The notes below the pieces were generated by a model, which saw only the letters and a program-made list of their open reading frames with translations, was not told where the DNA came from and ran no database searches. DNA of 64,000 nt from Strongyloides papillosus (lineage: Eukaryota > Nematoda > Chromadorea > Rhabditida > Strongyloididae): positions 558,001-622,000 of the forward strand of contig SRSI01000027.1 of assembly GCA_005656395.1 (NCBI GenBank), given 5' to 3'. Both the position numbers and the translations under genes were made by a program. Of this stretch, positions 23,153-35,037 are shown piece after piece. Positions within the stretch are counted from its first letter, which is position 1; each line of letters starts with the position of its first letter.

Positions 23153-25700
23153 TAAGAATTAAATAGTTATAGCGGTTTATAATAAATATTACTTGTAGAG
23201 AAATTTTAGTAGTATAATGATAACATATTTACTATATGTAAAATGATCATTAACATTTGCCTTTTTTATTATCAATCATTAATATATGTAAAGTTTTAAT
23301 ATGCATTTGGAATTAAAATTAATGTCTATAAAATTAATCATCACCTGCTCTATTATAGTTTGCCTTCATCATGTCTCACGACTCAATACTTAATATGTGC
23401 CTTTTGTATCACTTAATCACCAATCCAAATGGTGCTAGGCATTGTTCTCCAGGAGTAACGAGAGGTACGCATTCAAAGTTATCTTTTTCATTTACTCACT
23501 CATTCTTTGTACATCTATTAATACACCTATATAATATAGTGGTACTTTTATTTTACGCATAGCATGTTATTATAAAGAATACCTAAAAATTGTATATAAA
23601 TAAGGTAATTGAGGTAGAATTAGTAGTTTATGATCATAAAACTATCCAACTGACCCTTCAATATCATAATAATATTATAATAATAGTAATAATTTTCTAT
23701 TTATATATTTCAATTCCTAAATAGACCACTTTTCATATCAACAGACAAATTGTATTTAAAGGTTAATGATAAATATTTTTCAATAACTTTTTAATATATC
23801 ATTTATACCCCCTTGAAACAAAATATTTTTTAAACTTCTATCTTCTTTTATAGTAACCTTAATTACTTTTTAACTACTTGATTGTAACTTAGAATGACAT
23901 AACAAAAGAATATTTACCTTTTTTTCAAATGCATATCAAACGCCATTTATATGGTTATAACTCATTAATTTCAACATCCTCTAAGAGATGGAATATCTTC
24001 AAAATTAAAATATTAACATCTCCCTTCTATACATCTCATTTTACTGGACACACTCCTCAAAAATAAGATTAACAAAAATTTCCATAACTATTTGACCTCT
24101 AAGGAATTTCAATTCTCTTTTTTTTTTCTAACATCACCTTCTAAACAATAGAAAAATACTGGAGATGTATATGAAAGATGTCAAAATTTTACACATTATA
24201 CATTAACGTAAACTAAAACCTCATTCACATTCCAAATATATTTATTTTACTTATTTGATTTACAATAAATTTATTAAAAATTAAAAATATTTTCAAAAAA
24301 TAAATTCTTACCATATGTTTTAATAAAAATATTTAAATAAAATATTAATGATTAATTATGAAATTAAATAGTTTTATTGTGTTTTAAGAGAAAATTTTTA
24401 GCATGTCTAGATATTTTAAAGAATAACTTAATTATACTGTATTTATAAAACTTCACATCTGTCTGTAAAGATGGTTTATTAGGACTGTCTTTTTTGTGTA
24501 GGTCAAGCCATTAATCCGTTTACAACCACCACCATTTGTGAGTTATTAAAACAAGTTTAAAAAGTATTTTCATATATTATCGTTTAATAGTACTTCCTTT
24601 TTTTGTTATTTATTAAAGAAATGTTAGCTTTATTATTTGTCCTTTATTTTTTAAATTAACAGGAATCCATTATTCTAATTATTTCACTAAATCATAATTT
24701 ATTAATACCATACATATAGTTTATCTTTTAATATTAAAATTTTATAACTACTACTAATTTATTATATTCTAATCCATCATATTATTATGTCTTTATAAAA
24801 AAATTTTTTTTGCTTTTTTAAAACAAAAAAGGGTTTATCTAAAATTACATTTCGTCTTTTGTTATAAATTTGCAATATCTAAAAAGAAATAATATTTTCG
24901 ATATTGTTTATACCATTTTTCCCTGAAGAATAAATTTGATGGCAAAAAATAAAACAATATTTAATCATAAAGATACTTATCCGTTTTTTTGTATCTTAAT
25001 ACGTGTTCCGTTTTTATTAGTATTTTAAATATTTGAGAAAAAAATATTAAGATTAATTTTTTTTGAAGGTGGCATACAAAAAGTACAAATGAGGGGTACA
25101 ATTTAAAATTATGTTTTTGAAGTTTTAATATAAAAAGATTAAACTTTTAAATGGGAATGTTTCTTAAACTTTATTTTTTCTTATAATAAATAAATTATTA
25201 AGCTGGAACTAAAATTGTATATAAAAAATTCATGCTAAGTTTGAAATGAAAATAAATGCACAGCTTTTTTAGCACAATAAGATAATACAAATATTTGCTC
25301 TACTGTGTTTTGTATTTCCATAATTTTTATATAATAAAAAAGTTGAAAAATATGGGATTAGTTATAACATTAACTCACAATAATCAAACATTTATCCTTC
25401 CGTGAATTCAGAATTTTTTCTGATTAAATGTCATCAATAAAATTCAAACAATCCCTCACATTATCCTTATAATTATCTATTATCTAATTACTAATTACAT
25501 ATTCCCATGCCAACAAATATTTTTGATACCACTAACCTATCAACCAAATTAATTATAACTCAAAAACTAATTATTTTGATTTAACTACATAATTGAGGAA
25601 CAATAATAGAATAATAATTTATTCTTTCGTGTTAATTATATATGTTTTAATCATTTTTTTCCATATTTTCTACCTTTACGCATTTCAATTATCTTATTGT
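23153..25700. other. AT-rich region with two exon-like GC-richer islands
   Basis: Islands at 23359-23464 and 24502-24537 stand out by base composition. Each has an upstream AG after a T-rich tract and a downstream GT (GTACGC and GTGAGT). Joined, they keep one frame. Otherwise nothing could be supported here. Confidence 0.3.
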
Positions 25701-25824
25701 TTTCAGGCACTTATAAGTTTATTACTTTGAACTTTTTATTTTGGTTTTTTATGTTATATAGTACAAGTTCCAAGTTTCAACATAAGGGAGGATAAAAAGT
25801 TTTTTAACCATTTTTCTGAAAAAA

Positions 25825-26798
25825 ATGAATGATATATTAACTTATTTGTCGCCTATCTGTATACTTTCAATATTTATGTTTTGTTTTTGCCGTTTCCTGT
25901 TTAAGGGATGTTTTAATGGGGATGAGAGTGATGAGGAGTATGATGGTGGAGATCCTAATCGTAGAATTCATGATACTTTCGGTGGTGGTATGTTTTGTTA
26001 TTTGTTAATCCTATATCAAATTTAGTTCACTTTTCAGATAGATTTTTCTGGAGAAATCAAAACCCATTCACCCTCGGTGGAAGAATAGGACCAAGAGTAA
26101 CACATTTACGCTCCAATCTATACCCAACCCCAGATCTGTTGCCACCAAAATACGAAGATGCTATCAAAATCCCGACTGCTGAACCCCCACCGGTATATTC
26201 AGAGAATGGTGCCTCAGAATTGACACTACAACCACCACCCTACGAAAATCCAATAACTACATTCCCACAACAATTACCAACGGGTACCATTAATTGCAAC
26301 ACCATCAGAAGAGAATTTCGTATACCTCAGGTATCCGTTACATCCTCTTCCCAACCATTTCCTTCACAATTCCAAATAATTTATAATAATAACACAAATA
26401 GGCAATTAAATATTAATGATGAACGGGTTAGGCGTAATTCAACACCAGAGACATTCGATAACACTAGAGGTGGTGCTGTTATGTATCTACAATATTCTGG
26501 AGTGGAGAATGATGATTTACCAGGTTCCGTTAATAACGATTTGGAGAGGAACAAAGTTTCAGGTGAGGAGGATGAGGTAGTATCGAGTGGTGATAGTGTT
26601 GAGAGGTTATCACCAAACTTGGTTAAACAAAAATCAAACTCAAGCGATACAATAAATAATGGAGGTACCGAAAATGTCTGGAAAGTTCGCCTCCCAAATT
26701 CTGCTCGATATACTAGACGTAGTAATAGTAGAACCAAGAATGCAGAAGACAATCAACCTAGACAATTAAATATTTTAACTGTTTGTACTTTACATTAA
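25825..26798 (+). CDS. Single-pass membrane protein with three PPxY motifs (WW-domain / Nedd4-family adaptor-like), 307 aa
   Basis: Predicted exons are 25825-25987 and 26038-26798; the 50-nt intron runs from GTATGT to TTTCAG and the join restores an Asp at residue 55. A hydrophobic segment at residues 6-27 with several Cys (possible palmitoylation) is followed by an acidic stretch (DESDEEYDGGD). The remainder is polar and disordered. It carries PPKY at 90-93, PPVY at 105-108 and PPPY at 120-123. PPxY motifs bind WW domains, notably of Nedd4-type ubiquitin ligases; membrane proteins with this design (WBP1/VOPP1- or Ndfip-like) act as ligase adaptors in trafficking. That role is an inference from the motifs, since I see no family-specific domain. 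The C-terminus is Ser/Asn-rich and basic. T-rich AGs at 25703-25711 and 25760-25761 are possible spliced-leader acceptors. Confidence 0.75.
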
Positions 26799-27209
26799 AA
26801 GCAAACAAACAAAAAAAACACCTACACCTTTATTATTTATTATTAATATCTTTTTATTGTATATATTAAAACAATTAATTAATTTATACATTAGAAGGGG
26901 AAAAGTAAAGAAAATGGATATTTAATGGTTGATTAAACAGGGAAAAATACTAATACTCATACAATTACGGTTTCACTACATCTTTTTTTTTAATTGTCTA
27001 TTACCATTTTCTGATACATTCAATTAATATGAATATTATGATAAATTTTTTTATTAATAAAATTTGAATTTACGTCATAATGCTATCACATGTTAATCTT
27101 TGTGTTAGACTGGTGTTTAATTTAATTGAAAGTCAAATTTTAATATATCAAATAAATAGATAATACCAAAATACTCTGCATAATATTTATTTTAAATCAT
27201 ATCAACAAA
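26799..27209. other. Intergenic spacer
   Basis: 3' flank of the PPxY gene and promoter region of the four-TM gene. No feature beyond AT-rich sequence. Confidence 0.5.
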
Positions 27210-27971
27210 ATGGAGACAAAGGATGGAATGACAAAAGTTCAACAAAATTTTGTAAATAAAGCAAAGAAGGATGATAAAGTTGAGGAGGTCTCGAGAAGTA
27301 TCTCTCAAACGATAATGCCATACACGATAAGTAAATGTGCCATAAGTGATACATCAATTATCAAGAAAGTCAAAACTAAAGACTATGGCAAATCATGGTA
27401 TGAAAGGGTTAAATTTTTCAGAAAACACCAACTCTCAGACAAGCATAAATATTTCTCATTTGACACTGGGATGCTGGAATTGATATCATCGTTTGATCTT
27501 ATTATCGGCATTATACTAATGCTCCTATCAATAATTCTTTCATTTACCTTCCCATATTATATAACATTTAATTTATTTGCCTTTGGGGTAACTCTTTTTA
27601 TTATTGGATTGATAACGTTAATGATATTATTGGCAGAATATCAATATAGATCTTTGATAATGTATTGTGGAAGTATATTATTTATAGATGGTATGGGATT
27701 GTTCACTGCCATAATAATAACAGTAAGCTATGCTGAAGACTTCCTGGCGGATCATTTAAACATCCTCATAATTTGGCACCTTGCCTTCATAATCCTTCTC
27801 TTCCAACTCTACTTCGTAACCCACTTCACAGTCACAAAAATACCAATGAAAACGATGACCGATAACCTAATAAAAGAACAAGAAAGAATAAAGGAACTCA
27901 GTGAGAGTGGTAAAAATTGCTCTACAACCGATGGGGTATCAAAAAATATTTCTGCAAGTTACAGAGTCTAA
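27210..27971 (+). CDS. Four-transmembrane protein of unknown function, 253 aa
   Basis: Single uninterrupted exon. A polar, Lys-rich N-terminal region of about 85 residues precedes four hydrophobic segments at about 92-115, 119-142, 148-173 and 183-206. A charged cytosolic-type tail (KEQERIKELSESGK) follows. The pattern resembles nematode four-TM (tetraspan or MARVEL-like) proteins, but the Cys-rich large loop of true tetraspanins is missing and no diagnostic motif is visible. The start ATG is the first in frame and lies in a purine-rich context (CAAAATGG). It follows the PPxY gene on the same strand at about 410 bp, so the two could be co-expressed. Function is unknown. Confidence 0.7.
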   Translation: METKDGMTKVQQNFVNKAKKDDKVEEVSRSISQTIMPYTISKCAISDTSIIKKVKTKDYGKSWYERVKFFRKHQLSDKHKYFSFDTGMLELISSFDLIIGIILMLLSIILSFTFPYYITFNLFAFGVTLFIIGLITLMILLAEYQYRSLIMYCGSILFIDGMGLFTAIIITVSYAEDFLADHLNILIIWHLAFIILLFQLYFVTHFTVTKIPMKTMTDNLIKEQERIKELSESGKNCSTTDGVSKNISASYRV

Positions 27972-29311
27972 TTAATTATAATATGATACCAACACTAATC
28001 TCTTATATTTTTTATTTATATTTAATATATAAAATATATAATGATAAGAATTTACGTAAAATAAATATTTTAATAAGGGTGGTGGAATTGATTTTGTGTT
28101 CTTTGTTTTTGAAGGGTCGTTTTGTTGGAAAAACAAAGGGGAGGGAAGGGGTTTATTTGGTGTAATGGAATTTTAGGTATTGTTTTGCTGGTCATGTGTA
28201 GAAATTTGATATGTAAAAGAATTATCGTGTGTGTTTTCAATTATCAAAAACCATTTTTGGTTTTTAAAAATTCACAAAGAACCCTGAAATGAGTGAATAA
28301 CAAATTCAATTAATTTCAAGTTTTATTTAGAGACTAAAAACCATTTTATGATTCAATTAAAAAATTAATTGAAACCTTTAAAGTGCAGGTGTGGGAGCAT
28401 GTCAAAAAGTTTATCTCACAATTGTATAATTAAAAAAATACAATTTCTTTTATAGTTTTTAAAACGATATTAAATATTAAAAAAAGGGATTGTTAATAAC
28501 GATATAGAAATTAAATATTTTTTTGCATATCTTTTTCAAAGACAATATTATGATATATCACAAACATAACGACTAATATTTATCGGCCTTCACCATCTGT
28601 AGTATGATGATTACATAACTCTTGATCAGATAACTCTGGCCACCTATATCAATGGAAGATAAATGAACAAATACCAAATGGTGTGTTAGGCAAATACAAT
28701 ATATGCAAAGAAACATAAAAATGGTGTAAATCTATTTGTTAACATATCATTAAATTAATTTTAACTATCGTAAAGCTTTTTACCTACAATACTCTGTGTT
28801 AGAGGCATTATAAAATAGGTAAATATTGTAAACATATATTAACTTTAGTGGAATAATTTCTAAAGAAAATAATAAAGAAAAAAGTTTTTACAACCCTACA
28901 TTTTAGAATGGTTGTTTAGAAAATGAGTATTTTTTATATTTTTAACAAAATGATCCATACATAGAAATTATATGTATGTCGTGACTTTATTTTTTGCTAT
29001 AAATTTAACAATAAAAGATTAATAAAATTGATTAAAGTTAAAAATATTATCCTTTGTCATTGTGTGTGTGTATTGTTGAACCGAGTTGATAAGTTAAAAT
29101 GTATCATATAAATTTGTATAATTCTTCTTATTATTAGTACTTTTTTTCTGGTGAAAAAAATTTGTTGATTTGTTAATGTTTAATATTATGTGTATGGCAA
29201 GAGAAGAGTAGTTTCTTATATTTATATTGAAAGTTCACAACTTTAGTTTTGAGAGTTATAGACATTTAAGGGAATGAATAGCAGAAATGTCGTATCCTAC
29301 CATATGATAAT
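27972..29311. other. Intergenic DNA
   Basis: A short open frame continuing at 27917-28165 is out of frame with the four-TM gene and is probably 3'UTR. Around 28560-28680 the GC content rises slightly, with no supportable gene. Confidence 0.5.
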
Positions 29312-29551
29312 TCAGTGTTTTGTTGATTTGGTAACGGTTTTTGTTAGAACTTTTTTAGTTGTATTTTTGTTGTTAGCCTTCTTCGGTTTACCCTTTCCAG
29401 GTGCTGGTTTGCGGAGGATAAAAAGTTGATCCTCCTCAAAATCAGCTTTCAGGTAATCATTTATCGGCGATGTTGTTGTTGATTGTAGTGTGGATAGTAA
29501 AATAAATGTTAAAAAAATTGATCCAGTAATTGAGAATAATAATAATTTCAT
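29312..29551 (-). CDS. Small secreted basic protein, 79 aa
   Basis: The ATG at 29551 begins a typical signal peptide (MKLLLFS then a hydrophobic core; cleavage expected around residue 24). The mature part is about 55 residues: an acidic segment (NDYLKADFEEDQ) followed by a strongly basic, Thr/Lys-rich tail (PGKGKPKK and repeated TK). There are no cysteines. The frame is open upstream to a TTG, but the ATG is preferred because a TATA box lies about 46 nt before it. It may be a secreted peptide or an antimicrobial-type basic peptide. There is no recognised family, and no clear dibasic-flanked amidated peptide that would mark a neuropeptide precursor. Confidence 0.6.
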   Translation of the reverse strand: MKLLLFSITGSIFLTFILLSTLQSTTTSPINDYLKADFEEDQLFILRKPAPGKGKPKKANNKNTTKKVLTKTVTKSTKH

Positions 29552-29596
29552 TGTAATACAAAAACTAATAACTCCTTTTTTCAAGTGTTCCCTGTA

Positions 29597-29604
29597 TATT
29601 TATA
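29597..29604 (-). promoter_or_regulatory. TATA box of the small secreted protein gene
   Basis: TATAAATA on the minus strand, about 46 nt upstream of the ATG at 29551. This implies a short, direct 5'UTR. Confidence 0.55.
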
Positions 29605-32600
29605 GAGTATAGAAAGATATAAAAAGAAATATTTATGTTAAATATTTATCGTAAAAAAGTTAATTTTTGAATTATCTATAAAAATTTAAATTATAGTTGT
29701 GTATATTTCAGAGGGTAAGTACTAAGAAAAATGAGAAAAATTAGTTTAAAGGAATGTTTGATAAAAAATTTAAAACAAAAATAGCTTTTGTTTATAATTA
29801 TTACGTAAATATGAAAATGAGTTGCGATAAAAGAAAAAATATAAAATTTGTAATTTAACCATATGGAATTTGGTGAAAGTAAATAGAGTGATATTGAAAT
29901 TTGTTGAATTTACAGATAGTTAATTAAGAAATTCCAGATGAGCGTTTTTTTGAGTTAACATATTCTAATTATTATCAAGAAGTTTAGTTAAAAGATCAAA
30001 TAAAAAAAGTGATTTTTAGATGGAAAAAGTTATTTATAATAATTACAAAAAGATAATGTCATTTTTATAATTATAGATATTAAAAAGGCATGTATAAAAG
30101 GATTCCTCTATTATTTTATAGAAAAAAGATGATCTGTAGTTTGGATAGCACTTATGTTTTACTTTTCCTTTCTTAGGAATTTGCGGATACATATATTAAG
30201 GTGTATATGTCAAGGCTATAACTTTATAATGAGATGACTATTAAAAAGGTGTGATTTAAAGGGAAATTAGCTTGGTAAGGTTGATGTTATATATAAATTA
30301 CTTCGATTGTATTAAAAAGTAACTTACATAGTCTTGGAGGAGATTACACTAAGTTGATATAAATTAAAATATCTAAAAATCATCTATGTAAATATTATTT
30401 TAAAAAAATTTTCTATTTTATATGATATAAATATTTTAAATACATTTATTTATTAATGATTAAAATCATTGATATTAATTGATAATAATCAACAATTTAT
30501 AGAAAAGATTTATACATATATTAGTGATTATACAAAGAGAAGTTATTTCTTTTTGTTATATTATATCACCTATAAATTGAAAACTTTTTTCTTTTAAATC
30601 ATGAGTAACATTTGCATTATACAATATGAATAATGTAAAAATTATTTCAAAAAAGTCATTTAATGAATCATATAAAAATATAGGAGCTATAATTTTTTCT
30701 CTATTACAAATTAAGTATAAATATGTTTATTGCCCATATATTCTATATATATGAATCAAGAAGGTAATAATTAAAAAAGAGAATAGTTTTAAGGAAGTAA
30801 ATAAGGAAGATGAGGTCATTAAATACAGAACATTTAACAATTCAAGTGACATTCAATTAGGTATATTATAATGTGTTAGCTTCAAAGGAGATTTAATGGA
30901 ATGAAAAATTTAGTTAAAAGAAATTCCCACTAAACAATAATTATGAGGAGAAATTGATATATTAATATTTAAAAAAAATAGTTATAAAAGTAAGGATATT
31001 GTTGAAAAAAGGGCAATAATATATAATAACAATGATAATCTTTTATTTTATTTTTATTATACGCGCCTGCATATATCCTTTTTTTTGATCTATAATATTC
31101 TTATTTACCTGCCTACATTAGTCAAAGAATCTTTGGCAAAGACCTTTACCAACGTAACCATAAAAATTGTAACAATTTTAAAAGCTAATCTATGAATTCC
31201 TTATTTGATTATTTAATAAAAATTAGGCAATCCTGTTTTTGTGAGTAATTAAACAGGAAATATGTTGAAATCTTACTTTAAAAAGAAAAATGATTCATAA
31301 TTCAACATGCACCTGTAGATTAATTAAAAACATAAAATGAAATCAAAAAACTGATATAAAACAATGTGAATGACGATTAAAAATGATAATAAATTGCGTT
31401 TAACCCAATTATATAGATAAATATTCAAATTATAGTTTAGGGAGAAAATACCAAAAAGATGATAATTAAAGAAGTTAAAATTATAAACAAACCATTTAAC
31501 CTCTGCTACTGAACTTTTACTATTATTAATACTTTTAAGTGATAATGATATTAAGTATTATCAATGTATATAATAACAAATGGCATTTATGATTCCATTT
31601 TATAAAAGGAATTGTATATGATGATCCATAAATATTGTAAAGAGAGTGCACACACTTTATTTATATCTTCGTCTCAATCAACAGATATCAATTTTTATTA
31701 TTATTAATATATATATAATTTATATATATATATACAAATAACATTTAATAGATATAAATGACGATTTCTTATATTATATTAACCTATTCTTTACAGTTAC
31801 ATTTTTAATGGCATTCAATTTTTTAGCACCCTTTTAATGGTTCGCAGAATATAATAAATGGTGTTTCAAAAAAAAAACTATTTAAAATATTTATTCTTTG
31901 ATTGTCTAATATTTCGCCCATTGTCTCTCAATATTAATATAATCTTAGTCCATAATAAGACTCTCTTAAAATAATGACTAATATTAAAATAATAACCTTT
32001 TTTTAGACACATCCTTTTATACAAAATAATAAAGACTTCCATTATTAGATATAATTCATACGAATAAATATCAAAGAATTCAATACAAAAATAATTATCA
32101 TGACACAATAGACAAATAGACACATTAAAATTATTATATAAACCATCACCAAAAGAAAAAAGCCTATTTTTTCATAACTTCAAAAAATTTAAACAAATTA
32201 TATTTTGAATGTGACTAATTGTATAGGAATGCATTATATAAAACATAGTATAAGCTCTAAAATATTTATCTATACATTAATATAGAGAGTTATAATTGAA
32301 TTATGTAAATGGAATTTGAGATAAAATAATAACTTAAGTTATGAATTTGTTTATAGAATAAGTACAAGTTTTGAGGAGAATTTGAAAAAATATATTATGC
32401 ACATGTGGTGTTTATAAATATAATTTTGAAATTTAATCATATAGCTGGATTGTGATTGATGTGTCTTTTTGAGATGGGAGAGTGATTTGGTGATTTGAGA
32501 AGTGAAGTAGTAGGTTGTAGAGATATTTATGGAAATATGGTGTATTTTGATATGTACTTTATGATGGAGTGTAGGATGAGTTTTTGATTAAAGAAAGTAT

Positions 32601-33376
32601 TTTTGAATGTAATTAAGGGAAGGAGTTAGGAGGGGGTATGAAAATTTAATGGACATCGTGAACATGATTAGGTAAAAAAGAACTTCATGATATATAAGAG
32701 TTTGGTGGAAAGCATCACCACCAAAAAAAACATACTCACTAAAGTGAAAAAAAGTTTCTGTGAGAATGAAGTGTGTCTGTAATAAAAACTATCCTTTCAT
32801 TATAAAGTGATCATCACACAAAGGAGGGAATAGTGTAATTTTGGTTATGATGTAGTTTAATAAAAAGATTGCTATATGATCGTTGATTCATCTCTGAAGA
32901 GTTACATAATTATATAACTAATTATACCAATAATTGACTGGTTAAAATACGTAAAGAATGAATGAGAGAATTCAAAAGGGAAACTTACAATATTTTAAGC
33001 TATAGATGTGTTTGTCCCTCCAATTTTTGTTGGGAGAAGAAAGGTAGATGAAAGATAACATTTTCAAAATATCATGATATGATTAAACGATTCATCATGT
33101 GTAATATATCAAAGGTCGCCCCTATCATATATATACTCTTTAACAAATTATAAGTAAATGATACAATGATAAAAAAAGAAACAGTCAATTTTAAACTTTT
33201 AAAATACCATTTATTTGTGTTTAGATAATATATCTGGAGTAATTATATAATTAATAATAATACAACTATCTTTTCTACGAACTAATTTTAACAATAATAA
33301 TAATAATAATAATAATTGAAATGTTTAAAAAAAGATATGGAAAGAACAATATTTTATACACTATATCATAATATTA
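29605..33376. other. AT-rich intergenic DNA with a GT-skewed stretch
   Basis: No supported gene. From about 32400 to 32840 the plus strand is unusually rich in G and T. It contains a TATATAAG (32691-32698) followed by a perfect 8-bp hairpin (arms 32701-32708 and 32718-32725). A run of (TA)n lies near 31709-31735. Confidence 0.5.
33293..33316. repeat. (AAT)n microsatellite
   Basis: Eight consecutive AAT units in the 3' flank of the cardiolipin synthase gene. Confidence 0.9.
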
Positions 33377-34669
33377 CTAAAGTTTCGGATTAACTTTCTT
33401 CATAGCTTTACCACCAATATATTGAAGTCCAGAATGGAGGGTTGTATATGCTGTGACCCAACTGAAATTAAAGCAATAATAACAATAAAAGAATTTCATA
33501 TATACAATCATGTTTATATAAAGAAATATTCATGATTATATTTATACTTATTTCCAAGTTTACTCATCTTGTAAAATTGACAAACACACAAATACTATTT
33601 GTCACTAATCACCTTATGAAATTAAATTAAATTCATCCTAATATCTTCTTTATTTGCTTATATTAATATTACTTTGATAAAAGTATTATAATTCCTTTAA
33701 TAGATTTATAATGTAACTTACCATAATGCTGTTAAAGCCGGGTGATTTGTGAAGTCAAATATTGGAGCTGTCAGGCTGAAGGCCACCAAAGACAATTGGA
33801 GGGCTGTGTTAATCTAAATAAAATAAATTTAATTTAATATTACGAGATAAGGATGTTTGCTGGGTTTTTAATTAATTTTTATCTGTCCATGCCTACCTTT
33901 GACATTAAGGTTGGTTTCATTTCAACGGGATCAACTGATGGATCGAAAAATCGCTGAAGTGTAATGGGTTTTTGTAGTATTTGGTATCTTTTTATGAATC
34001 CACCGGTAATTAAGCTTATATCTCTCGCCAAGACTAAACCTGTTAATTGCCCTGAAATGATAAGAAACGATAAATTAGTTTAACATTTTTTAACATTACA
34101 CTTACATGGTATTAACCCTGAATAGGTCAATGTAACAAATAGAACGGAAACAAGAAATTTATCTGCAACGGGATCAATTATTGACCCAAACAAGGAACGT
34201 TGAGAAGGCCATCTCCTAGCTATAAAACCATCCAACTAAAAAAAACGCTTCATTAACTATTTGCAAAATGAAAAAACAAAAATACTCACAAAATCCGTTA
34301 TTCCAGCAAAAACAAATAACGTACATGCTGGTACATATGCTTCTGTGATAACTAAATAACCTATAACTGGTGTTAACGATATTCTTGCAAGACACAACGC
34401 ATTAGGTATTGTATAAATACGATCTTTAAACTTTTTTTCTGCACTCCTGTAAACAAAAAATATGACTTAATATAATTGCGATAATTAAATACTGATAATT
34501 ACCTAATATTGTTATTTATATTTTCCTTATTCTTACCACAATCGGTGGTAATGAATTTGGCGAAAGTAACTGTACGCCCACACTCAGTTGGTTTAAGGAG
34601 CCTCTTCAGTGATAAGAGAGAGGTCGATTTTTTTAAATAAGAGGATAAATATGATGCTTTAATAATCAT
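33377..34669 (-). CDS. crls-1: Cardiolipin synthase, mitochondrial (CDP-alcohol phosphatidyltransferase), 261 aa
   Basis: Six predicted exons on the minus strand: 34669-34503, 34446-34290, 34235-34106, 34051-33897, 33813-33722 and 33461-33377. All introns are GT-AG and all joins stay in frame; no single exon is long enough to be noticed alone. The enzyme condenses CDP-diacylglycerol with phosphatidylglycerol to make cardiolipin in the inner mitochondrial membrane. The CDP-alcohol phosphotransferase signature is complete at residues 107-133: D107, D110-G111, A114-R115, G125, D129, D133. Flanking text such as [27 protein letters not shown] and [19 protein letters not shown] matches eukaryotic CRLS1. 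The N-terminus is basic and Ser-rich, as expected of a mitochondrial targeting sequence. An acceptor-like TTTAG lies directly before the ATG and TTCTATAG 11 nt earlier, suggesting spliced-leader trans-splicing. The upstream globin on the same strand ends 368 nt away. Confidence 0.9.
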
Positions 34670-34684
34670 CTAAATGCGTCCTAT
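34670..34684 (-). other. Probable spliced-leader acceptor sites of crls-1
   Basis: On the minus strand, TTCTATAG and CATTTAG occur immediately before the crls-1 ATG, the latter ending exactly at the ATG. There is no in-frame coding upstream, so trans-splicing is the likely use. Confidence 0.45.
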
Positions 34685-35037
34685 AGAATAATGGAATTTT
34701 TAATGTTTTGAAAGGAAAAAAAGATAAAATTTCGTTATCTCCTGCCCGCGTCTTATTTTAACCTTGTATTATTATTAAAAGAAAAATCTTTGAACATTTG
34801 TATGTTTATATTTTTCAGGATATTATATTTCAAATTGAATTATTTCTCCTAATTTATTTTGAAATATTATTATAGGTAATTTATGGTCCTTAAACTAAAA
34901 TTACACATATAAACATATTATATTGCTACAATAAAAAGAAATCAATTCAGAGAAATATATTTATAATAAAGTTTGTTTATCAGAAGAATAAAAATTATGA
35001 TAAAAATAGTCTTTTTGATGTATTATATCTTTATGTG

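Noticed and set aside
27917..28165. Open frame after the four-TM gene
   Set aside because: It overlaps the end of the real gene in another frame and has AT-driven composition; probably 3'UTR.
31080..31170. Minus-strand ATG frame reading MVTLVKVFAKDSLTNVG before a GTAAAT
   Set aside because: The next plausible acceptor leads to an immediate stop and no further exons are seen.
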